DNA from: Anabas testudineus
Lineage: Eukaryota; Chordata; Actinopteri; Anabantiformes; Anabantidae
Assembly: GCF_900324465.2 (NCBI RefSeq)
Contig: NC_046617.1
Span: 14,011,223-14,075,222 of the forward strand
Direction: 5' to 3'
DNA length: 64,000 bases
Below are positions 15,734 to 28,766 of this stretch, piece after piece. The notes under the pieces were generated by a model. That model saw nothing but the letters and a program-made list of their open reading frames with translations, had not been told where the DNA came from and searched no databases. Made by a program: the position numbers and the translations under genes. Position 1 is the first letter of the stretch. Each line of letters opens with the position of its first letter.

Positions 15734-17740
15734 TTGTATTTTTCTTAATCATGGGACTTTCACTTGTTTGTGTCTGTGAAACTTTTTGACAGCGGGGAAA
15801 CTTTGAGGTTGCTTTGAAGATAGAAATGCGCAGATGCAATAAGCACGCTCAGTCCTCTTGCGTCTCAGACATGCTGCAATCCTCTTTTCTCCTGTCATGT
15901 TGATGCACCTATGTTTTTGTCACTAAGCACTGTTCCTTCCTTTTTATTCTGTCCTTAATTAAATGTATTAAGCAGCTATATTATTTGGAAGTAAGAAAAT
16001 GAATCCAAAAATCAACCATTGCAAAGGGTATATTTGGTAAAGAACAGTTGTACAGGGAAATATTTATAGTTAGATTAATATATCAAATCCTCACTTATTG
16101 AGAAGTTAACCCCAAGATTGATGAGTATTAAATCCATCAACAACAGTATTCCATGTTTAAATAATGTTAACCTTGTGACTACTTGCTTGGAAAAGAAATG
16201 CACACACTAGTTATTGTTTATGTGTTGATGTAAGTTGGAGACATGGCTGATGTGTATGGCTTATGTAAAGAAAGATGTTGAAATGTTGTAATAGTATAAA
16301 GAACTGTAGCTGTGTAATAACTAAAGACTAAAGTAATTAGCTTAGCAGCTAGGTTGAGTTGGCAATAGTAGGTTCAGCAATTGAGGGTCACTGACGTGTC
16401 ACTGGAGAAAGCAGTTTGTAATAGCTGGTCCTTTCTGTCTTCATGTCTATGTAAAGCTTAGGCTCTGCCAAATGTCTTCATGCCAGTATGCTCTGTAACA
16501 GCTCTGCACTTTTTTATGACTGAATCTGTTCTATTTATTATTTGACAAGTTTAAAAGAATGACATGTTATTTATTTTCTTTGTTGAATATTCAGAGTAAA
16601 TTAGTTATCTGCAAGTAAAATTAAATGTACACTGAGGTGCTTTTTCCAAGGTTGTAAATAATCTGCCAGACACAGGTGCAGACACAAAATACAGAGGTAA
16701 ACGAAAGGCGCAGAATTGTCCCCTCATTTATCAACAATTTCCTGTCATTTCCTGCTCTAAATATGGAACGTAAATTATGTTGACACGGTTTGCAAAAAGA
16801 ACAGAAAGACCTTAGTGACGGGTTTTTCCAATAATTACAGTGCTCAAAACGAAAGGGTCACACGTTGGATTTTGATGAACAAGGGGGCAGAAATTCTTCT
16901 GCACCAGCAAGAAAACTTTCCTTTAATTAAAAAAGAAAATGTGATGGTTATCTGAAACAACAATCAAATTCAAACACACATTACAGCGAAGCAAGCTCTC
17001 TACTGCAGAACCCAGAGACCTCTGTCCTCACAGTGCTCTGTGGCCCAGCAAACGATTAATGGGGCTTTGTCCTTTACATAACTGAGATTTCCTCATCTCG
17101 CTTTCATCTATGTCCAACTCCATTAAACCTCCAAATGAGGGGACTGTACGCTGGCCTTGCCTTAAGGGTCCTGTCAAGACCCTTAAGGCAATAAGCAGGC
17201 TCGAGTTTGACCAGAGGTGTTACAGAAAACTAAAGGATAGTAAAACAAGAAAACTTGGAACTATTAGACTACAAAAATTAGTTACTATCATATACTTAAA
17301 TACTCAAATTAGTTACAACGCCCACATGCTCAAATTATTTACATTTCTCACATAGCAATGTGGGCATTTGTTTTTTCTTGCCTCATCATGACAATGAGAT
17401 CATTGTGAATATATTGTTCTAAATGACGTAGCATTAAAACAATGTGTGGAAACATAAACACTATTAGCTCAAATATTTCTGACACTGTAGTCTCATTTTA
17501 AACTGGATTAAAAGCAAGATGTCTTGCAGCTCTATTCCAGAAGTGAATCCATCAAAGTGTAGTGCTGGAGGAGGATTTTTTCACAACTTGGCAACCCAAG
17601 TGTTGCTCTTATTAATAGCGTATAACTCATCTATGAAGTTTTAGTAAATAAATACATTTCTTACAACATTTAAGGTATTATAGGAACACCATGCAGTAGG
17701 TGTAGAAATTTAGAAACCAATGTCAGTGTGGTTGTGCAGT
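15734..17740. other. cdr2 3' UTR and intergenic DNA
   Basis: The first 200-900 bp are probably the cdr2 3' UTR (ATTAAA at 15958 and near 16617). The rest is AT-rich with no recognisable gene. It contains the perfect inverted repeat at 17157-17191 and ends at the tRNA gene. Confidence 0.5.
17157..17191. repeat. Perfect 14-bp inverted repeat (hairpin)
   Basis: TTGCCTTAAGGGTC (17157-17170) is followed by a 7-base loop (17171-17177) and its exact reverse complement (17178-17191). On RNA this gives a 14-bp perfect stem. It is not followed by a U-tract or any known RNA family I recognise. Confidence 0.6.
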
Positions 17741-17822
17741 GGTAGCGTGGCCGAGTGGTCTAAGGCGCTGGATTTAGGCTCCAGTCATTTCGATGGCGTG
17801 GGTTCGAATCCCACCGCTGCCA
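17741..17822 (+). tRNA. tRNA-Leu (anticodon UAG)
   Basis: A class II tRNA. The acceptor stem GGTAGCG pairs with CGCTGCC plus discriminator A. The A box is TGGCCGAGTGGTC, and the anticodon arm CTGGA-TTTAGGC-TCCAG has the loop centred on TAG. The long variable arm is CAT-TTCG-ATG, and the B box is GGTTCGAATCC. No intron is present. All stems pair, so it looks functional. It reads CUA leucine codons. Confidence 0.95.
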
Positions 17823-18589
17823 GGAACACCTTATTTTGTTGATCCAACATATATTAGAGACCAGACAAGTCCGAGTGTTAACGTAGTCAAAGGCGTCAAA
17901 TTATGAACGTTTAAACGCCGACGTGGCTCATTTGACTGAAGATTAAAACACACAGCTGGGAAAATCTCTAGCAGTGAACGTGCGCCCCCTGGTGGCTGCC
18001 TATATGTGCACAAATCCAGCCTCCTGTGTTGGACTAATGAATTAATTTAAAAGACTTTCTACTCATGAATTACTCTGTATGCAATGATTATTGGCATTCA
18101 TGCTTTTATTTCAAAAATGTACAAAACTACTTATTATACATAATTAATATTATGTATCTACTAATTAAACTCTACATGGGTGTAAATCTCAAAGGTTCTT
18201 CGTCATAGAAACAAAAAGCATGCTATGAATACAGTCAATCAAAATTTAAACATTTGTTATACAAAGTTAGGTATATATTTCTTAAAACCATAATAACGTC
18301 AAACTGCACAGGTTCACATCAGGTTTAATACTTTCCAGAAGCCTGGTGGTGACATTTTTTTTTTTTTTTTTAATCTCACACGCACATATCAACATCAAAA
18401 AGAAGAACAAAACATACATGTACTTACAACAAAGGGAATTACAGACAATGATATTCTTAGACGCTTTTGTTAATTAGTGATATAGGTTGAGAATACACAC
18501 AAGACCTATTTTCACCAGGTAAAGTGTCAGATTTTAAATGTCTAAAGCAGCTTATCATGCATCAATCCATCCAGTACACTGATTATTGC
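17823..18589. other. Tail-to-tail spacer and sdr42e2 3' UTR
   Basis: This holds the CTCF-type motif at 17982-17995 and then AT-rich sequence that probably serves as the sdr42e2 3' UTR on the minus strand. A poly-T run lies near 18355-18372. No gene was seen. Confidence 0.45.
17982..17995 (-). promoter_or_regulatory. Perfect CTCF-type motif
   Basis: The reverse complement CCACCAGGGGGCGC fits CCASYAGRKGGCRS at all 14 positions and is followed on the motif strand by further consensus-like bases. It lies 160 bp past the tRNA-Leu gene and between the 3' ends of cdr2 and sdr42e2. Insulator use is inferred. Confidence 0.6.
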
Positions 18590-21500
18590 TTAACTGTGAC
18601 AGAGCTTGCAGCATAACATCAGTAGCACAATGCTGAGACTCATCAGCAGCAGCAGCATGAGGTGTCGGGGCAGCTTGGAGGTCCAGGACAGGTTGACAAG
18701 AGACGAGCTGGAGCGAGACTGTCGAGACTTCAGGTACAGCTCCACAGAGTCCACCAGGCTGTAGGTCTTCGGACTGTAACCCAGTTCTCTACGGGCTTTG
18801 TCGATCTTGAAAGTGTGGCTTACTGCAATGTTTCTTACCTGCAGTGCAAGATGAAGCATTAGCAATTCAGAAAAACACCTCCAAACACTTCTTCAGCTGC
18901 TGGAGAGAATTCAAGGCCAAAAGGTCCAAGTTCAAGATCTTTATCAGGTTAATGGTTCAAATTAACCCCAGTTTAACCAACTTAATTTTACATTCTGATA
19001 GCCTGTGACTGATGGACGCCTCCAGTTACTGCATCTTCTTACTGACTGTGGATAAGGTGTCTGCATGTGAGGTACACACAATGACAGAAAGACACCAGTG
19101 AGCCAAGAGCCAGGAGGATTTTTAAAGCGCTTTTTCAGCTTTTCATCCATGTACTAGTGAGTTCTTCTTCTCCTCTGATGTAAAATACCTTCAGATTTTC
19201 AGAGCTTCTCTGTGTGACTCACACACAGCTGTGCTTCTTCTTCTTCCAATATAACATTGTTAGAAACACTGTCAGTCCCAGCTGAACTAACAAGTATCCA
19301 GAGTCAATATAGCTCCTTATGGCAGCTGTAGCTTTTTATTGTTTTCAGTTTTCCCTTATGAAACAAATCAGACACAGTATATGACAACGCAGATGACATC
19401 ATCAGAATGGTTGATGGTTTTTAGCATCTAGTTTGAAACAAACAAACAAACATTTTCCCTATAGACTAACTAATTTAACAATAAATAAATGTAAATTGAC
19501 AACAAATTAACTTCACAGAACTCTATTGGTAACATCCTCAACATTAATTACTGCAATGATTTCATTTGATTCTCTTTTTTTTGGTAACAGTTTTGTAGCC
19601 ACCTCTGAATGATGCATTGGTTTCATTCATCCTGACAATGTAAAACTCTCAAAAGCTGATCAGCAGAATCGTCAGCTGTCTGCAGTATTTGACATTTGAC
19701 ACTATATCTTCCTCGATAGGTTTGCAGAGCTGGAGAGAGTAAAACCTTCTCTGCCTGGCACACGATGGTTTAACCTGAGACTTGGCAGCATCGACTGAGT
19801 GCAGCCGTGAGGTAGCGCGACTCCACTCGCCATGGCAACAGCCACTGTACTGAGGTGACTTCCTGTAACCTTCATCTTGAACTTCCTGTTCTGACTCTCA
19901 GCACTTTATGTTTTATTCAGAGGGCAATCATCGATCCCCTGGCTGGCAGCTGTCTGACAGAATAAGCTCCAGGTGCAGGCCCATGGTGCTCAGGTTTGGT
20001 TTCTGCCTCATCACACATTCATGAGGACGTTACAGGCCACGATGGAGACTCCTTAAGATGCTGAAGAGGCTTCCCTCGACCTGATGTCATATATTTCCTG
20101 TGTTTTTTTAATACTGCTACAGACCAGTTGATAATGTTAAAAATCTTAAAGTGACTTTAGGATTTTATTATCTGAAAATATTTTTAATTTATTCCAGCCT
20201 CAACTAGTTTTTTTCATATTTCATGCAAAAGAGATAACCCGAGTTCACATCAGTCAAAAGCTAGTTTGAGCGCAGGTGCAATATGACTGAAACTAAATTA
20301 AAAACATCAGAAAAGAAAAAGAGTTAGGTGGAATCTCTATAATCCATTTAAAACTTCAGGAGGAAGCAGAATTACCTCGCTCCTGGTAAAAAGGAGAGGC
20401 ACATCTATCACCGGTTTCAGAGCCACATGCAAATTTTCCACCAGGATGGCTGGAAACAGACACGAAACATACGAAGAGTCAGTGCTGGTTAAAACATGTC
20501 ATATTTAAAGCAACAACAATGTATGTGAGCAAAAAGTTGAACAACTACCTGCTGAATAGACGAGTGAAACAGGCAGATTTATCAACGGTCTGCTGTAGCC
20601 CAGATTCTCAAACTGCAGCGGAAAGAGTCATGAAAAGCCGATGTTAAACTGTTATTATGTTCCAGTTTTTACTGTTATTCTGTCTTTTTCTTATTCGTTT
20701 TTGGATAACAGTGTGTTTTCATGACACAGAACAATAAGCTACAGACATAAATTTGCAAGAACAAGTAATTGTTAAATTTGGTGTGTCCTATCAACATATC
20801 ACCAGTCCTATCTTTTAACTCACCAAAGGTGTCAACCACTCAAACAGATTGACAGAAATGCCATCATTAATGAAATAAGCCTGTCCACTCTGCAAAAGAA
20901 CAGAAATTAAACTGTCAAAACGCAAAACGATGGACATTGTTATTTCAATTTGATGACAGCAGAGCTTCTCTGGACGTAGGAAGTGAGACTAAAACAGCTA
21001 TTACAGGGGAAGAAATCACATTTAATCCCACTCAAACGCACCAGGTCTCATTTAGTCTGTGTGGTTATAGTGTAGTTAAAGGTACAAGTCTGATGACGTA
21101 AATCTGTGGGTGTGACCGTGTGACTCACAGCGACACAGCTCCTCTTCAGAGTGAGCGCCTCAGCTGCCAGCGTGTGAGCCAGCACCAGGTTATTGACATG
21201 AACCCAGTTCATCCTGGCCCGGGGGTCCCCAAACCTGAAACTGAAAAACCGACGCTCCACATTCACCTGAACAGAGAGAGAGGGCGAGACATCAGAGAGA
21301 GATTTACAAGTATTTTACAGACACGTGTGTGTTTGTTTCTGATTCGAAGATTGTTTACGGCAAGTGTGAAGTGTGAGGAGAACGGTTTAAAACAAAGACT
21401 TAATATTTCAGTGATTTAGAAGCATCCTGCAATAAAAAAAACAGAATATCAAACAACACTTGGCATTAAACCCAAATTATAACCAATCAGCCCCACAGCA

Positions 21501-22297
21501 GGCTGCACTGTAGCCTTATAGAGGGAAGACTGGAAGAATAGGAGGTGGTAACCGGATGCCTGACCAGCTCCATCAATAATGTAAACTCTTCAGACTGGAA
21601 CACATTCTGCCAGGGAGGCATCAGACACGGCGAGATGTAAATTATTTTCCAGTGCCAACACAAAGGAATTCATCGTAACACAACGTATACAGTCCCTCAC
21701 CATCACTCGGTGGAGGTGCCTCCTCTCCTCCGGTCCATAGATGCCACAGGGCCTCAGGGCGCAGGTCCGCAGCACGCCTCCACCTTCACAAGACACAATG
21801 AACACTCAGTTTCCAGTTTATTAGGTACATTTAGTTAAAAGTTAGTCAGTAAGTTTGGCCTGTTGATTCATCACTGAGGTTCACTGGTGGAAGAAGTAAC
21901 CTGAGCTTTGACTCAGCGACTGGGACAAGTTAAACTCCTGCATTCAAACTCCCACCAAAATAGCAATACTGAAGTATTAATAGCTAAACATACTGTATTT
22001 GTACTATCACAAGTAAAATCAAATCAAATAAAGTGCATCATAACTGCTTATAAACGTGCTTCTCTTATGCGTCCGTGTCTTGCAGCCTTTCAGACAGTGG
22101 AGAAGCTGATACATGAACTCTAACCTGCAGCCTGGAATGATACAGCTCCGTGCTCTGAGCTTAATTAAATGTATAGCATGATGGTCACTGATAAGGAGTA
22201 GGGTTACACTGAAGGAGGGATGTGAGGATGTGAGGCTTGCTAATGTAAAGCATGTAGTTGAACATGAAACCCATATTAATGCATTAGATTGTGTGTT

Positions 22298-22355
<58 letters not shown>

Positions 22356-25300
22356 GAGTCATGTGGCTGCTGCCGTTTTGTTTGGCTCTACATTTAAACT
22401 CACATCGCTGTTGTGTCGGATGGCACACCAAGAGTTTCCATGGGAACCACTGTTTCAGTCTCGCTCTTTCACTATTTCGAACATATTTTTACACACAAAC
22501 TAAAATCTAGGGATGCAATCTTCTCTGATTACACTCTTTACACGCCACCACACGCACGTCCATTGTTTCACACCTTTCAGGGAGAATCCATTGGCGGAAA
22601 GAACCATCTGCTCTGCAATAGCTTTAGTCCTCGAGTAGTGATCAATGTGCTGGAACAGAAATATGCAGTAGACGTCTTGTGTTACCCTCTTTACATCTGA
22701 AAACGTCTTATTACTTATAATAATGAGATGGGGGAAATCTGGTTTGCCATTGGAGGTTATTTTTTATTTAACTCACCATGTCAGGGGCCACAAACGACAC
22801 TGAAGCTTCATCCCCCTCCTCTATGGGTTTCCCAGTGAACACCACATTGATGGTACTGGTGTAGACGAGCCGTGCGATGCTCCTCTCCTTACACACTGAG
22901 CGACAAAGAGAGTTTTGTATAAAGAGCACTAACTTTTAAAGATCACAGTTAATGTGTTTAACTCACTGTTGAGGCATCAGATAAATGTTTCAATACATAT
23001 TAGTGCTGAGTGTGATCTTACGCTTTATGACGTTTTTAGTCCCTCCAACATTGACTGACTCCACCTGCTCTTTACTCAGCTGCAAATAAAGACAGAAAAT
23101 TGTCACTTTTCCACAATAGCTACAGTATATTTATTCTCTCTAATATTTTATGGACAAATGTGCAACAAAACACTGTCAAAGGCCTTTGAGTCCAGGTCCA
23201 CTGAACAGCCTGCCAGCAATGCAGAACTCTTCCCTTATAAAGGCTTTTGAGCCCAATCGGCAACGGACAATTATTTCTGCAGTAAGTTTTGCAACATCAT
23301 TTTTATTACCTGAAGGGCCGTCCATAGCAGAGTGGGAGTCTCATGCTAATGCTAACTTCCAAAAGTTGCATATTTTAGCTTTAACTAGGTCGTTCCTTTA
23401 ACTGTACATAACACGTGCTTTGAACGAATCTTTTGCAGTGATCAGTCCTGGTTTGTTGTTTGACGTCACAACAACTTGCTTATCCTAAACAGACAGATTT
23501 ATTTGTAACTTGTTTGTAACTTCTACACGTGTTTTGGTACTTAACAAACTTGTCTTGCAGATTGCACCTTGATACTACTTGTCTTTTTTCAGAGAACACA
23601 TTGTAGAACAATACACTAAGTGCACAATTATTTAAAAAAAAAACATATAATCAGTAACTGTACAATTTTAAACTTTAAGCTCAACATAACAAACATGTCA
23701 AAAGGTTGAATGAATAAAAGAAAATCAACTATGCCAAGAGCATCAGAACATCTGAATTTAGTAAATCGTCTCTAGTGACAGTGGGTGTAAAGTATAAAGT
23801 TAATATAAAGTTAATTAGAGCTTAATATGCAGTCTTTTGTTTCTGTGACTATTGTTTGAATAATTTTGTGATAAGAAGATGCTAAAAAAACACAAAACGT
23901 CACCTGTTCTGGTCCAGACATGCCGTAAGACGCTGTGTGAAATATACAGTCAACCCCTTCACACACTTTATACAGAGAAGAATAGTCCCGGATGTCACTC
24001 TGTGAGAAGGAGAGAAGACGAATCGCACAATTACTCTAAGGATATTCACTTGAATTAGTCCCATCCATAACAGAAGACACTTCTATATGTTATCTGTAGA
24101 CGAAGAAGAAGAAGTAGTTTGCATGGTGATGTCATTCTAAATAACCAGTAAAAGAACATTTATAATTAACAGCAGTTTGGTGTGTGCCATGAGGCCCACA
24201 GGTGAAACTTGAATCATGTCACTACGTTCTGACCCAGGTAGCGGGGCAGATCACTCAAGTGTGTCTGTTTCCATCCAGCATGCAAATTAGGCAAATACAG
24301 TGACGCACATAAATACTGTACTGAGCAGAACAGCGTAAAGTAAAAGACAAGCTGTGCTTTTCGTGTAATTTATTACCCAAAGGAGAGCAAAATGTACAGA
24401 CAGACATTACCAAATGCAAAACTAAAATTAATATGAGGTCTCACGTGTTGAGTGTAGAGTTTTGCAAAGGTAAATATTAAATGAAAGATAATACATGCGA
24501 GAAATATATACAATTACATGAAATAATTTTTTTTTTTTAAACACATTGATTGATGTGAGGGAATGAGGAATATCATTCAACTTACTTTACTTTACTAAAA
24601 AGTCTGTTTTAGATGTCGCTGCAAAGCTTTAAGGAAGATATAATATGTAATTCATATTTAGTCGGGTTAGTTAATTAGTTAATTAACTAATTTATACCAC
24701 CACCAGAATGTGTACTCTTATTTAGTAGTTAACACAAGATGATGTCTAAAGAGTGACACAAATGACAATCGTTAATCAGCCAAGTGAAAATGCATGTGTA
24801 TTAACTTCAGAAGGATCTTTGTCACTGAGCAGAGACTCAGCTCTACCAACATTTTTTAAAAATCACTAGTGAAGGGACAGTTTTATACCAGAAAAACAAA
24901 CTAACCACAGCTTTATGGCAGCGTGAACACTTGTAGCGCCGTGTTTCCTGTACAGTTACACTTTAAGTAATTAAACTCAAATAGTTCCAGGACCCTCTCC
25001 ACCATCCCATACCTGATAGAAGACTGCTCCTTCAGGGATTTCATAGAGAGGCCTGTTCAAGTCCAGGAGGATCACTGACATCCCCTGACGGGTCAGTTCT
25101 TTCCCCAACCTGAAGCCAAAGTATCCCCCTCCTCCTGTCACCACCACCTTCCACTTGGCATCTCCCCAGGCCAGAGCTGCCTCCTCTCCCAGTCTGGAGG
25201 CCACACACTCCAGTTTGCCGCTCGCCATGGCTCCTTTCACCCTGTGTCTGACGGCCTCGGCTGGGCTGGTGGCAACAGCCGGGGCTGGTTGGTTGACCCA

Positions 25301-25444
25301 AGGCTGGTGGGTGAGGTGGGAGAGGTTGTGCAAGCGGTGTCCACCGGCCTGCAGGCGACAAAGTGGAATGCTGTGGCAGGGAAGCTGCTTCACCTGGCAC
25401 AAAGAGCCTCCACTCTCACTCATGTTGGGACTACACAGCTCCAT
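18590..25444 (-). CDS. sdr42e2: Short-chain dehydrogenase/reductase family 42E member 2-like
   Basis: Eleven minus-strand exons join in frame to 484 aa: 25444-25013, 23999-23904, 23079-23022, 22895-22777, 22649-22574, 21783-21701, 21266-21129, 20889-20824, 20612-20549, 20449-20376 and 18838-18590. The Rossmann nucleotide loop is TGGGGYFG (the TGxxGxxG type of extended SDRs), and the catalytic pair is in [11 protein letters not shown] (YxxxK). [18 protein letters not shown] and [14 protein letters not shown] match SDR42E1/3-beta-HSD relatives. The C-terminus has a hydrophobic anchor ([16 protein letters not shown]). NAD(P)-dependent oxidoreduction of a lipid or steroid is inferred from the family; the substrate is unknown. 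The first exon adds about 100 residues before the Rossmann fold. A methionine at residue 73 (MASGKLE) is an alternative start that would give 412 aa. Placement between cdr2 and mosmo supports E2 over E1. Confidence 0.9.
22307..22350 (+). repeat. (GA)22 microsatellite
   Basis: An uninterrupted GA run within an sdr42e2 intron, preceded by GT repeats. Confidence 0.9.
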
Positions 25445-26171
25445 AGATGTTCTGATGAGGCAAAGGAAGGGAAATGTTGGTTATTCATTGTTTTGTTAGA
25501 ATTAAAATTTTACCTGAATACGACTCAGTAGCGTACTGGATTTTACTGGGTCTTCGGTAAAAGCACAGTTCATGGTGTAACATTTTAAACTCATTTACAG
25601 ATCACAAAACCAGTTTCACATGCAGGTTTCAATCAGTTGTGAGCAGTAAGTACACGTAGTACATTTACTTAATTGCTGTATTTAAGTACAATTCTGAGAA
25701 ATACCTTACATTTTTACTTTTAAGTATCAGATAATACGAAATACAGTATAATCATAAAACTTAGCATTAGATTTAAAACCTATGATGATCAAAACAGAAG
25801 AAAAAAGCTCCATTAACATTAGTGCATCAATAATTATAATTCAATAATATCATATTTATTGATTCATTTTGCATAAAGAACAATTACACTTACCTACTTT
25901 AATTGCTACTTAAGTACTATAAAGGCAGAACAGTGTATTTCTACACTACTTTTCTTTAAGTAAATGATTTAAGTACTTCTTCTGCCACTTGTTATTTCCC
26001 TATAACTTATAAACTGTGTATCTTTATTCTAAATATGTCCAAAACGTATGAGATAACGGGACGTTCACAGTGATAAATAAACGACGCGAGGATCCGATTC
26101 CCTTCACGTGCACAATGAAGTACTTCATACTTCCCTGATACTCAAACTTATACTTATATTAATGAACTTAC

Positions 26172-26230
26172 CTTAATTGTGCTTTCGACTGCTCTCGTTC
26201 ATTCCTGTGGTCAGTTATCTTATGAAATAA
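26172..26230 (-). other. Probable sdr42e2 5' untranslated exon
   Basis: On the minus strand a strong donor TTAAG|GTAAGT ends at 26172, and the first coding exon has a matching acceptor (CCTCATCAG) just before 25451. No ATG in the right frame is needed upstream. The upstream border of this exon is a guess. Confidence 0.45.
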
Positions 26231-28752
26231 TCCTGTCTATAGCCTCCCTTCGCTCTTGTGGTCCCACCTGATGCGTCACTCTTCTCACCTGTCAGCCGCC
26301 TGCACCTTTACCTGAGGACTCTCTTACCGTAACGTCTGGACGCAACGCGCAGCACCTCAGCAGCGAGCATCACGTTTGAGAAACATCAGACAAGCGTGTG
26401 TTTTTTTTTTTAATCTGCTCAAATAATACTGGATTATTTGTAAGTTAATTTATCTTGTTATGAAAACTTACTAATACTTAATTGACTGACATCAAAGATA
26501 AGATCATCAATAATACCTGCATCATCCTGTCAAATATCCCTTTATAAATTAATCCACAGAAAAGATGCCACCTTTCTTTCCTATGTGACAGATGTGCTTT
26601 CCTCCAATTGTCGTGGGAGAAAACACGAGGTCATTAATCAAAGCTCAGGCATCAAATGATGTAACATGTGTGTGTGTGTGACATGACAGCATCGCCAGGT
26701 AAACAGCGGCAGCCATCGCTTCCTGCGCACGGTGGTTTAGGAGAGAGGACAGAAATAGATGCTTCATGTTTTATTTAGCAAACAGCAGACAGACTGCCAA
26801 ACCCGAGCTGACACTTAAATGCACTGCACGTAATTAAAGAGGGAGAGAGAGAAACAACCTGAAAGCAGCTGCCAAACGACTGGAGCTCTTGAGTTTAAAA
26901 GCAATTTGCAGACAATCTGCAATTTGAAAAAAAAAAAAAAAAAAGAATGAAATTGGGGTGAAGGGAGGTGTAATTAATTTTTGATGTAATGTTTTGTTTT
27001 AATGTAAAAGTGCGTGATGTGTCGCTTTAATTCTCATTTAGGTTAAACAGGAGTTCTTTCAGTGCTGTTGTGTCCTAGTAGTAATTCTATTTCTAGTAAG
27101 AAATCTCTCCTTTCTGTGCATTAAAGTATCCCATTTAACTATAAGTTGGCTGTCTCTGATGAAAATGAAGTCATTGAATTGAGCAAGTAAAAGTTTTTAA
27201 AACCAACTTACATACATAAAAATCGTTTTTTAAAATTACGTTTAATTTTATTCAGCTCATTTTAGAAATCCAATTCCTCTTTGGACTTGCTTTCATCCTC
27301 AGTTTGTATCTTTAAACATCTCAGAGTTGATTTGTGAAACACTGTAGCTGACTGCACAGTTATTTTCATTGTGGATGAATGTGCTCAATAGATTTTTTTT
27401 ATTATTATTATTTATTTAAAAAGACATGACACTTTTACAATTTGTGCTTGAAATAATGAAAAAGAATTAACTTTTAATTATTTACCTACTTTTGGTTCAT
27501 GCTGCGTACAAAGATCTAACAGTTAAACATTTGTGAAGTAAGTAGTAACCAAAGTTTCTTGTAACTTTACACTTTAACTGTAAAGTAATACTGCTGCAGA
27601 TACATGTAGTAGTAATGTAGCCTCTAAAATTCAGTGAAAGTATAAAGTAGCCTGCAACAGAAATGATTTCTCCTCTCATAAATTAGTAATTTTATTGATT
27701 TTGAGAGTGGCACGGCATCTGCTTGTACACAAACAGTTCACATTATGCTTTGTTAAAAGTACAAATACCACATTTAACCACAATTACAAATGAACTATAA
27801 AAGATCAGTCCACCGCCGTGTTCCCTCTGCTGCTCATTCCTTATTTCAGCCCTCGCTGTGATAAAAGGGTTGATTTACTCTCTCATTAAACGCTGTCTCC
27901 CACACCCATGAATCACTTTCAGCAGGGAGCCATCACCTTGTCTGACCCGCTGTTGCAGAGAGGGGGAAAAGTGCTGTGTTAAAGGAAGACCTCCCTTGTT
28001 CACATCCTTGCAAAACCCTCCCCTGAGGTGGACGTCACCGTGAGGACTGGAAACAGGATGAGCAGCTCGCTGTGATTAGTATGCAACTCGCTGCAGCATG
28101 GAGGGCGCCCTCAGCTAAATGATCAAAGGTACAAGGACAAGCAGGAAAGATGGGAATTTAGCAAGTGATGATGTAACATTTTTTAAATCAGACAATGTAC
28201 GTTTGCACCATGTTATGCTGATTGTGACCTCACTAGTGTCCATTCATGTGCTCAATTTTAATCTGAACATAAGTAATTTAACAATTAGCACGGCAGACAC
28301 CAGTGGTCTGATTTGCAACCAGTACAAGATGGATGTGGTTTTCCTGAAGGTGTCGTCAGTTCAGAAAAAGTAATACACAAATACACCTAGCCTACACTGA
28401 ATGCACCATAGGGACAGCTCCTTACTCTCTCTGAACACTGCATCAATTATGTTTCCACTATTTTCATTTATGCTTTCATTAACAACACAAACCAGCTATT
28501 TATATACTCGTTGTTTTATCTATTTGTTCATCTTTAGAGTTAATTTTATTGTTAATGTTTGCCTGTGTGAAATTATGAATATGAAAAACTTTAGATTAGA
28601 CTCACTGATGATGAGAATGACTCATAGGTTCGTTTCAGTCCTTTTATTGAATAACAAACAGCTGTCTCTGTCATTTCTGATTAAAAAAAAGGTTATTTAC
28701 TAAATATATAAATATATAACCCTGATCAATTTAAATATACTATTGTAAATTT

Positions 28753-28766
28753 GCAGCAGGGGGCGC
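28753..28766 (+). promoter_or_regulatory. CTCF-type motif
   Basis: GCAGCAGGGGGCGC fits CCASYAGRKGGCRS at 13 of 14 positions (first base G instead of C). Orientation is plus, opposite to the motif at 17982. Confidence 0.5.

Noticed and set aside
19828-19839. Half X-box (CGCCATGGCAAC) in an sdr42e2 intron
   Set aside because: Only one arm of the RFX palindrome is good, and there is no functional link to this gene.
25155-25531. Plus-strand frames of 95-114 codons
   Set aside because: Shadows of the first sdr42e2 coding exon, which reads as a clear SDR protein on the minus strand.
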